A stretch of DNA of 32,124 nt, taken from a bacterium (GTDB lineage: Bacteria; Patescibacteriota; Saccharimonadia; Saccharimonadales; SZUA-47). Both the position numbers and the translations under genes were made by a program. Under the pieces are notes generated by a model. That model worked only from the letters and a program-made list of their open reading frames with translations. It was not told the DNA's origin and did not search any database. The stretch lies in the NCBI GenBank assembly GCA_030427365.1, contig JAUHWW010000009.1:1-32124 (forward strand). The letters run 5' to 3'. Each line of letters opens with the position of its first letter. The stretch's first letter is position 1. Below are positions 9,797 through 17,715 of the stretch, piece by piece.

Positions 9797-10842
9797 TGGC
9801 AAAAGCAAAATCTTACGCAGCAGAATCGAAAGATGCACCACTCAAGTATTACGAATTTGAACGCAGAGAGCCGACTGAAAACGACGTCGAGATAAAAATC
9901 CTTTATTCCGGTATCTGTCATAGTGACATACACAATGTACGAGGTGATTGGGACGACGTCGAATATCCGTGTATTCCGGGCCACGAAATTATCGGTAAGG
10001 TGACACGAATCGGAAAGAGCGTTAAGTCATTCAAACCTGGTGATACCGTCGGTGTCGGCGTGATGGTTAATAGCTGCGGTACGTGCAATGCTTGCAAGAC
10101 AAATTATGAGCAATACTGTGAAGAAGGAATGACCTTGACCTACAGCTCAGAAGATCCAATTGATGGGACTGATACAAAAGGCGGCTACTCTGATTTGATT
10201 GTTGTGACTGAGAAGTTCGTATTTGCTATGCCGGAAAAACTTGATATCACGAAGGCGGCACCACTGCTATGCGCTGGTATAACCATGTATTCGCCGCTTG
10301 TTCACTGGCAAACTGGACCTGGAAAAAAGGTTGCAATACTAGGCCTCGGTGGGCTTGGGCATATGGGCGTAAAGCTGGCGAAAGCGATGGGTGCAGAGGT
10401 GTGGGTGTTCACGTCTTCTCCTGAGAAGTCTGAAGATGCGAAAAGCTATGGAGCAGACGGTGTTATCGTCTCAAGCAACGAAGAAGAGATGGAAAGTGCT
10501 TATCGGAAGTTCGATTTGATTGTTGATACCATTCCGGTCAAACATGAGCTAGAGGACTACTTGAAAACGCTCAAGATCAATGGAACGATTTGTATCGTTG
10601 GACAGATAAATCCTATGCCTGGTTTTCATGGTGGTGATCTTATAGGTGGACGAAAGTCAATTGCCGGCTCAGGAATCGGTGGCCTTAAAGAGACTCGTGA
10701 TATGTTGGAATTTTGTGCTGAGCATAACGTACTTCCAGATGTCGAAGAGATAACAATGGAAGAGGTCAACGACGCATGGGACAACATGCTTAACAAATCA
10801 ATGTCCCATAGGTACGTAATTAGTGTGAAGGATTCCTTCTGA
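9796..10842 (+). CDS. Zinc-dependent NAD(P) alcohol dehydrogenase (CAD/YahK-like)
   Basis: CHSD, GHEIIG, structural-Zn CGTCNACKTNYEQYC, GLGGLGHMGVKLAKAMG. Confidence 0.9.
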   Translation: MAKAKSYAAESKDAPLKYYEFERREPTENDVEIKILYSGICHSDIHNVRGDWDDVEYPCIPGHEIIGKVTRIGKSVKSFKPGDTVGVGVMVNSCGTCNACKTNYEQYCEEGMTLTYSSEDPIDGTDTKGGYSDLIVVTEKFVFAMPEKLDITKAAPLLCAGITMYSPLVHWQTGPGKKVAILGLGGLGHMGVKLAKAMGAEVWVFTSSPEKSEDAKSYGADGVIVSSNEEEMESAYRKFDLIVDTIPVKHELEDYLKTLKINGTICIVGQINPMPGFHGGDLIGGRKSIAGSGIGGLKETRDMLEFCAEHNVLPDVEEITMEEVNDAWDNMLNKSMSHRYVISVKDSF

Positions 10843-11219
10843 TGAAAAAAGTATACGGCGATCTGTCGAAGGCTCCTGTCGCACCTGTTCCGTTATCAGA
10901 AGCGGTAGAAGCTAATGGGCTTGTCTTCTTGTCGGGACAAATACATTTGGATGAGAATACTGAGCTGCTTGAGGGTTCAACAGCGGACAAAACGCATCAG
11001 ACGATGAAGAATGTGCAGACTATTCTGGAAAAAGTGGGATTGAGCTTTGCAGACGTGGTCAAAGCGACAATCTATGTGACTGAAATGTCAATGTTTGGCG
11101 AGTTGAATAAAGTGTATGCAAGCTATTTTGAGAATGAATATCCGGCTCGGGAAGTCGTTTGTGTCAAAGAATTACCTCTTGGAGCGAGTTTAGAAATCAG
11201 CATGGTGGCAGCTCGATGA
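10842..11219 (+). CDS. RidA family (YjgF/YER057c/UK114) protein
   Basis: FLSGQIHLD, NVQTILEKVGLSFADVVKATIYVTEM, PAREVVCVKELPLGASLEI with conserved Arg and Glu. Confidence 0.9.
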   Translation: MKKVYGDLSKAPVAPVPLSEAVEANGLVFLSGQIHLDENTELLEGSTADKTHQTMKNVQTILEKVGLSFADVVKATIYVTEMSMFGELNKVYASYFENEYPAREVVCVKELPLGASLEISMVAAR

Positions 11220-11722
11220 ATCGGCGGCATTTTCATATTATAAAAATGGGCGGAACGATCGAGTTTAAAGATCCAGCCTACCAAGAGATTAATCAGAAAC
11301 TAATGAAGCTTGACTCTTCAATCGAAAGCTACTTAAAAAATCTGATAAAGCCGCACTTTACGTATAGCATAGAGGTTGTCTGCGAAAAGGACAGTCGTGA
11401 CGTTGACGAGAAGGATAGAGAAACCCTCGTCAATGCAGTAAACAGTTCAGACCACGAAAATATCGTGATAACTCATGGAACATTCACAATGAAAGAAACA
11501 GCTTTGTATATAAAAGAGCGAATAAATCCAGGTAAAAAAGTAATTTTCACTGGATCGATGGTACCAATAATTGGTTTTACGGTTTCTGATGCAGGCTTCA
11601 ATTTAGGATTTGTTATGGGTTCATTTGGCTCAATCGAAGATGGAGTTTATTTGAGTATGAATGGAATTGTCGTTAAACCGGAGATGGTTGAAAAAAATAT
11701 AGAAGAATTTAGGTTCGAATAG
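11216..11722 (+). CDS. Single-domain asparaginase-like protein (copy B)
   Basis: IIKMGGTIEF, ITHGTFTMKETA, KKVIFTGSMVP; start set at ATG 11216 (ATGA overlap with RidA). Confidence 0.75.
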   Translation: MNRRHFHIIKMGGTIEFKDPAYQEINQKLMKLDSSIESYLKNLIKPHFTYSIEVVCEKDSRDVDEKDRETLVNAVNSSDHENIVITHGTFTMKETALYIKERINPGKKVIFTGSMVPIIGFTVSDAGFNLGFVMGSFGSIEDGVYLSMNGIVVKPEMVEKNIEEFRFE

Positions 11723-12178
11723 ATGAGCGAGACGATTTTTGACAAGATTGTTGCTGGTGAGATGGATGCGTATGTCGTCTGGGAAGACGATGACTATATG
11801 GCGTTCTTGACGCCATTTCCAAATACGCCTGGACACACGGTTGTTATACAGAAGCAAAACCCGGGTGACTATGTATTTAGTGTTGATGATGCATCTTTCC
11901 ACGGAATTATGGAGGCAGCCCGCAAGGTTGCAAAAAAGCTCGAAGTCGCATTCGGTACGAACAGAGTGGGAATGCTATTCCATGGATTGGGCGTTCCTCA
12001 TTTGCACGCGCAACTTATACCATTTCATGCTAATTTAGATCCTAACGAAGACAAAGCTTTAGCCTTCAGAAAAGAACATCCAGAGTTTGCACATGAATTA
12101 ACTGCATCAGATGGGAAGAAGATGGATGACGAAGATCTAAAAAAATACCAAAAGATGATTCAGGGGGCTGAGGTATGA
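11723..12178 (+). CDS. HIT family protein (HxHxQ variant)
   Basis: FPNTPGHTVVIQK, GLGVPHLHAQLIPFH. Confidence 0.85.
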   Translation: MSETIFDKIVAGEMDAYVVWEDDDYMAFLTPFPNTPGHTVVIQKQNPGDYVFSVDDASFHGIMEAARKVAKKLEVAFGTNRVGMLFHGLGVPHLHAQLIPFHANLDPNEDKALAFRKEHPEFAHELTASDGKKMDDEDLKKYQKMIQGAEV

Positions 12179-14709
12179 AGTTTAGTTTGAACCTGGCTCA
12201 GTATTACAGCGATGTTGATTTCAAGTCGCTTGATGTTGATGAGCTTGTTGAAAAAATGGGGTTGCAGCTTGGGGCGATTGAGTCAGTTGAAAAATATGCT
12301 GAAAAATATGAAGGCGTTGTGGTCGCGAAGGTCGTTTCATGTGAGAAGCACCCGAACGCTGACAAGCTAAGTCTGTGCATGATTGATGACGGCGGCGCAG
12401 TATCGGGCGTGCAGCGAAACGAACAGGGTCATATACAGGTTGTGTGTGGCGCACCAAATGTTCGTGAAGGATTGACGGTAGCGTGGATTCCACCTGGGGC
12501 AACGGTGCCGAGCACGCGAAATAAAGATCCGTTTGTGCTGGAGGCGCGCGAGCTGCGCGGCAAGATCAGCAACGGTATGATTGCGAGTGAGGCAGAACTC
12601 GATATGTCAGACGACCATGATGGCATCCTAGAAATTACCGCAGAGGACGTCGGAGAAGAGCTAACGAATCCTGGCACGGCTTTCTCAAACCTCTACGGAC
12701 TCGATGACATCATTATCGACTGCGAAAACAAGATGTTCACCCATAGGCCAGATTGCTTTGGCAATATCGGTATCGCACGTGAAGTTGCTGGGATTTTTGG
12801 CCAAACATACCACAGCCCAGACTTCTATACAGAGAAGCCGGCATTTAAAACGGCAAATGGCGTAGTGCTCAATGTGCATAATGACGCACCAGAGCTTGTA
12901 CCGCGTTTTATGTGTGTCGCGATGAGTGGCATCTCGGTGGGTAAGAGCCCCATGTGGATGCAGGGTTTCTTGAAGCGCGCAGGTATAAAGCCAAAAAACA
13001 ATGTCGTTGATATCACAAACTTCATCATGCATTTTCTTGGGCAACCGGTGCATGCCTTTGACTACGATAAGTTGCAGCAGTGCTCATCAGAACCGTCGTT
13101 GTTTCCGCGAATGGCAGAAAAGGGTGAAGAAATTACCTTGCTCGGCAATAAGAAAATAACACTCGATGAAAACGACATCGTGATTAGTACCGATTCCAAA
13201 GCAGTTGCGCTGGCAGGTGTGATGGGCGGTATGGACACGGAAGTTGACGAGAACACGAAGGCAGTGGTACTTGAAATTGCGAATTTTGATATGTATGCGG
13301 TTCGCCGAACGTCGATGAGGCACGGACTATTCACTGATGCCGTGACGCGGTTCAACAAAGGCCAGAGCCCTCTTCAGAATGATCGAGCGCTCGCGTACTG
13401 CATGAAATTGATGCGAGATTATGCCGCTGCGGAGCAGGCCTCCGAAGTGTATGACCTCGCAACATTTGATACGAACGCAGATAACCTCAATCATGTCAGT
13501 GTCACGATTGATTTTGTGAACTCAAGGCTTGGGAGCTCGCTCGTTGCAGAGGACATGAAGCAGCTACTTGAGAATGTTGAATTTAACGTGGATATTGAAG
13601 GAGATTCGCTCAATATTACCGTACCGTTTTGGCGTATGGACATCGCAATTGCTGAAGATATTGTCGAAGAGATTGGACGCTTGCACGGCTACTTTAATTT
13701 GCCAGTTGAACTGCCACCGCGAAGCTCGAAAGCGGCACCGACGAACAAAGTACGCGTGTTTAGACAAAAATTGCGAGACCAGCTGACGAGGGCTGGAGCG
13801 AATGAAGTACTGACCTATAGCTTCGTTCACGGCGACTTGCTGCAGAAATCGGGCATTGAGGCCGACAAGTGGGCAATCAAATTGCGCAACGCACTCAGTC
13901 CAGACTTGCAATACTACCGCCCGAGTCTCGTGCCAAGTTTGCTCGCAAAGGTGCATGGTAATCTCAAAGCAGGAGCTGGCTCAGAAGAAAATATAATTGC
14001 GTTATTTGAGCTCGGTAAAGCTCATGTCAAAGGCCATCAAGAAGAAGCTCCTGAAGATAACTTGCCGAAGCAGATGCGCCGGCTAAGCATCGTCATTGCA
14101 GCTGACAGCAAAACAGCAAAAAAACACCCAGGTTCCGCCTACTACCATGCGAAAAAATATGTTGATACTATCACTAATGGCAAGGCGAGGTATCAGGCGC
14201 TTGATACAAATGATTATCCAATCACTGCTCCGTATGCGAAAGGACGCAGCGCTGTCATAACACTCGCTGATGATAAGCCACCGATTGGCGTTATCGGAGA
14301 GCTGCGACCAAGTGTTCGCAAAGCCTTAAAGTTGCCTGATTACTGCGCCGCCGTTGAAATCGATACTGATTACTTGATGCAAGAAATTAGCCCGGCTACA
14401 TACCAGCCACTATCAGAGTACCCAGCCTCATCGCAGGACATCACGTTCGAGGTAGCTGAAGACACGGCATGGGCTAAGCTCGAAAAGCTTCTCCACGCAG
14501 AGCTAGCAGTCGCGAAAGGCGAAAGTGGCTATGACTATGAGTTGGAGCCTGGAGCGATCTATCAAGAAGAAGGGTCAAAGAAAAAGCGCATGACGTTTCA
14601 CGTGGGCTTGTCGCATCCCGATAAGACGCTGAAAACCGACGAAGTAACAAGTCTGGTTGACCAACTTGCGAATGCAGCCAAGGAGAACTTGGATGCTGCG
14701 CGTATCTAG
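12175..14709 (+). CDS. pheT: Phenylalanine--tRNA ligase beta subunit
   Basis: 844 aa with tRNA-binding domain (CEKHPNADKLSLCMID), B5/B3-B4 regions and C-terminal anticodon-binding domain. Confidence 0.95.
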   Translation: MKFSLNLAQYYSDVDFKSLDVDELVEKMGLQLGAIESVEKYAEKYEGVVVAKVVSCEKHPNADKLSLCMIDDGGAVSGVQRNEQGHIQVVCGAPNVREGLTVAWIPPGATVPSTRNKDPFVLEARELRGKISNGMIASEAELDMSDDHDGILEITAEDVGEELTNPGTAFSNLYGLDDIIIDCENKMFTHRPDCFGNIGIAREVAGIFGQTYHSPDFYTEKPAFKTANGVVLNVHNDAPELVPRFMCVAMSGISVGKSPMWMQGFLKRAGIKPKNNVVDITNFIMHFLGQPVHAFDYDKLQQCSSEPSLFPRMAEKGEEITLLGNKKITLDENDIVISTDSKAVALAGVMGGMDTEVDENTKAVVLEIANFDMYAVRRTSMRHGLFTDAVTRFNKGQSPLQNDRALAYCMKLMRDYAAAEQASEVYDLATFDTNADNLNHVSVTIDFVNSRLGSSLVAEDMKQLLENVEFNVDIEGDSLNITVPFWRMDIAIAEDIVEEIGRLHGYFNLPVELPPRSSKAAPTNKVRVFRQKLRDQLTRAGANEVLTYSFVHGDLLQKSGIEADKWAIKLRNALSPDLQYYRPSLVPSLLAKVHGNLKAGAGSEENIIALFELGKAHVKGHQEEAPEDNLPKQMRRLSIVIAADSKTAKKHPGSAYYHAKKYVDTITNGKARYQALDTNDYPITAPYAKGRSAVITLADDKPPIGVIGELRPSVRKALKLPDYCAAVEIDTDYLMQEISPATYQPLSEYPASSQDITFEVAEDTAWAKLEKLLHAELAVAKGESGYDYELEPGAIYQEEGSKKKRMTFHVGLSHPDKTLKTDEVTSLVDQLANAAKENLDAARI

Positions 14710-16435
14710 ATTAGCCAGTATTGCCGTGACGGCGATTGCATTGAGTGTGTTTTTTATGTCTACGAGTGCATATGCGCAGGGGGTTAATGATTTCGTTATT
14801 ACCGATTTTGACGCAACATACAACTTGACCAATGACGACCCGCAAGGCTTGCTCACAGTCAGTGAGACGATTTCCGTTGATTTCAGCGGGCAGAATCAAG
14901 GAATATTGCGGGCGATTCCGAACGAGTACGAAGGAAATGACCTGAATCTTAAGGTCTTGAAGACGCAGCGCGATGGCAACGTTGAGCCGCATATTACATA
15001 CGGAGAGAACGGGAATACCGTCTTGCGAATCGGTGAGGCTGGCGTGTTTATTACCGGTGAACATACGTATGTCATCGAGTATCAAGTGGAGAATGTTATA
15101 AGGTTTTTTGATGGCTACGATGAATTTTTCTGGGACGTGAACGGCGACCAATGGCTGCAGCCGTTCGAATCGGTAAAGACGCTGATTAGCAGCCCAGCGA
15201 CGACTGATAGTGAGCGGCAGCCTGAGTGTTTTACCGGCGCTTTTGGGTCGACTGAGCGCAGCTGCAGCGTCACGGTTCAGTCATATGGCACAGAAGTAAC
15301 TACTACTGAGACGCTCGCAGCAGGAGAGACGCTGACGGTCCTGCAGGCGTATGAAAAAGGCTATTTTACGCCGCCGCCGTTCTGGGAAAAGTATCGTGAC
15401 TTGCTTATCGCTGCGCCTATTGTGGCGTTGCAGCTGCTGACACTCCGCTCAGCATACAAAAAGTGGCAAAAATACGGCAAAGACTATAAGCAGCGTGCCG
15501 TTGCACCATTCTTTGGCCGTCCAGAAAAAGTAAGTGTCATGCTGGCTGGGTATGTTGCGAACAATCGATTGTCTACAAAAGATATTAGCGCGGGGATCAT
15601 CGACCTTGCGGTGCGAGGCTACCTAAAAGTGATTGAGACGAAGGATGGCCGCAAGACGAAGCATACGCTTGAGCTGGTGAAGCCTGGTGATAATAAGCTA
15701 ACAAGCGATGAGCTGTATCTGCTGCAAAAACTTTTTCCGTCTCAGACCATCGGCAAACAATTTGTCATTGAAGATAAAAAGCACAAACTCTCTTCCACTA
15801 TGACTAGTTTGACCAAACAGCTGGAAACGGCCGCAAACAGCAAAGGCTTTTATGAGATTTCCCCCAGTTCTGCTGGCAAACATATCGGTAAACAAATCGG
15901 ATTGCTTTTGCTGTTGCTGATAGTGAGCTTCTTCATGGTGAACGTTGCAACGGCTTTGCCGCTTATCATCGGCATCATTACATTTGTTGGCGTTTTGATA
16001 TTGGCTGGCCTCATGACGAAGCGTAGCCGAGACGGCGTCATGCTAAAGGAGCACGTCGACGGACTCAAGCTCTACCTCAGCAAGGCTGAGAAAGATAGGC
16101 TTGAAATGCACGATGCAGTCGCAGCGCCACTGTCGACGAGAGGCCGTCCGCCGACGTATGACCGTAAGTTTTTCGAGAAACTGCTGCCTTTTGCGATTGC
16201 TGCAGGTGTTGAGAAGTCGTGGGCAAAAGCGTTTTCTGATATTTATACGCAGGAGCCTGATTGGTATAGCGGAACGTCGCGTAATCTGACAGCTGCCACG
16301 CTCGCCAGCTCACTTGGAGACACCGTCAAGGCAACCTCACAAACATTCACGTCACCATCAAGTTCAGGTAGCTCTGGTTTCTCTGGTGGTTCTGCCGGCG
16401 GTGGAGGCGGCGGCGGTGGAGGCGGCGGCTGGTAA
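14693..16435 (+). CDS. DUF2207-family secreted/membrane protein with Gly-rich C-terminus
   Basis: Signal peptide MLRVSRLASIAVTAIALSVFFMSTSAYA; DUF2207-like ectodomain, TMs, GGGGGGGGGGGW tail; aaggag SD before ATG 14693. Confidence 0.8.
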   Translation: MLRVSRLASIAVTAIALSVFFMSTSAYAQGVNDFVITDFDATYNLTNDDPQGLLTVSETISVDFSGQNQGILRAIPNEYEGNDLNLKVLKTQRDGNVEPHITYGENGNTVLRIGEAGVFITGEHTYVIEYQVENVIRFFDGYDEFFWDVNGDQWLQPFESVKTLISSPATTDSERQPECFTGAFGSTERSCSVTVQSYGTEVTTTETLAAGETLTVLQAYEKGYFTPPPFWEKYRDLLIAAPIVALQLLTLRSAYKKWQKYGKDYKQRAVAPFFGRPEKVSVMLAGYVANNRLSTKDISAGIIDLAVRGYLKVIETKDGRKTKHTLELVKPGDNKLTSDELYLLQKLFPSQTIGKQFVIEDKKHKLSSTMTSLTKQLETAANSKGFYEISPSSAGKHIGKQIGLLLLLLIVSFFMVNVATALPLIIGIITFVGVLILAGLMTKRSRDGVMLKEHVDGLKLYLSKAEKDRLEMHDAVAAPLSTRGRPPTYDRKFFEKLLPFAIAAGVEKSWAKAFSDIYTQEPDWYSGTSRNLTAATLASSLGDTVKATSQTFTSPSSSGSSGFSGGSAGGGGGGGGGGGW

Positions 16436-16443
16436 AGCTGGCA

Positions 16444-17286
16444 CTAAAGATCTAGAGCCTTCACTGTATCAATCATTGCAAAGCTGAACGCGTTTCTTAA
16501 ATCACGGGCTCTCTCAGGATTGAAGTTAAGATTATGTTGCATGTGTGTTAACGCGGTATTGTATTCGAGCTGGAATGACTGCACATCGCAGGTGATTCCA
16601 AGAGACTGGAGTAATTCTGGATTACGACGAGAACTATAACGGCGTGTTATATAACCGCCTTTGTATACAAGATTGCGCTCTACACTATTTGGCAATTTAA
16701 AGAATGCCAAGTTGTCTTCGAATTTGGACGCTAGCGTCTCCATGATTTCAGGATCACAGCTGGCTTCCTCGTCTTCCAGAGGATCAAAGCTGCCCTCAAC
16801 GCCTCTGTTCGAAAGTATGAAATCTGGCATGCTTACCTTGTTTCCAGCTTCATCTGCGCCAATTTCATAGTCGGCAGTATTGTCCCAAGCAATAACGAAA
16901 GTAGGGCGATCACGAACGCTTAGATATTTAGTGATAACATCGTGATAAGGATTATAAAATGTTCGTTGGCAGAATCTTTTCTCGGCTTCTGTAAGTTCAC
17001 GTCCAGGCAACCAGATGTCATGACGCTCAGGCTTGCCGTAATCTTGATCCTGGAATCTGCCAGGGTCGTCCGGCGCCCTGTTGAGGTCACCGAGAGCACG
17101 GCTTTGTTCAGCAACCAGTGTAAATAATCCGTTTACAGGAACCGAATCAGCAGTGCCATAATCAGAAAAGCGAATTCCTTGCTCTGGCGTCAGTGCAACG
17201 CGCTCTGTGAACCTTTCAAAACCATGGCTAGCATGATGAGCAGAATAAATAGCAGGAACATCACAGGTGCCTATCCTAATTCGCAT
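16444..17286 (-). CDS. N-formylglutamate amidohydrolase-like protein
   Basis: SAHHASHGFERF, DLNRAPDDPGRF, YKGGYITRRY and QLEYNTAL resemble the FGase (PF05013) pattern. Confidence 0.65.
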   Translation of the reverse strand: MRIRIGTCDVPAIYSAHHASHGFERFTERVALTPEQGIRFSDYGTADSVPVNGLFTLVAEQSRALGDLNRAPDDPGRFQDQDYGKPERHDIWLPGRELTEAEKRFCQRTFYNPYHDVITKYLSVRDRPTFVIAWDNTADYEIGADEAGNKVSMPDFILSNRGVEGSFDPLEDEEASCDPEIMETLASKFEDNLAFFKLPNSVERNLVYKGGYITRRYSSRRNPELLQSLGITCDVQSFQLEYNTALTHMQHNLNFNPERARDLRNAFSFAMIDTVKALDL

Positions 17287-17361
17287 AATTTTATTATAAA
17301 ACTATTATATATTTAATGCAAATATATCGATTCCATCTCTCTATGATCCATTTCAGCGTGC

Positions 17362-17367
17362 TAAAAT
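17362..17367 (+). promoter_or_regulatory. Extended -10 (TGC TAAAAT) for the metK leader transcript
   Basis: TGCTAAAAT at 17359-17367; predicted TSS about 17373. Confidence 0.5.
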
Positions 17368-17373
17368 AGATAG

Positions 17374-17715
17374 CATTAACAATTAAACAATATACAGAGA
17401 ACCGGGAGAGAACTAGCTCGCTATAACCGGTCAGCAACCTTCCGGCGAATTTGCCACCAAGCCTGCTTGCTGCAGAGCAGCAACTCTGCTTGGCTCGCGA
17501 AAAAATTGCATTCTTTTTCCTGCGGATCCTCCCGCTACGTATTACTTATACGTTTTGGTCGGCGTCCTCAAAAAAATAACACAATTTTCCTCGCGCAAAT
17601 CCGCCTTAAGCTACAAGCGGAGTGGTGCTACGTCTAGCTTGTCCGGTCGGCCAAGAAAGATATTGTCCTTTAGTACATATCCTTTTGTCCTATATCCGGA
17701 CGGAAGGATATTTTT
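17374..17715 (+). ncRNA. Structured 5' leader of metK, candidate SAM-responsive cis-regulatory RNA
   Basis: Four-way-junction-like pairings 17395-17488 including CAGCAACC, and a 14-bp hairpin 17677-17711 covering the SD. Confidence 0.5.
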
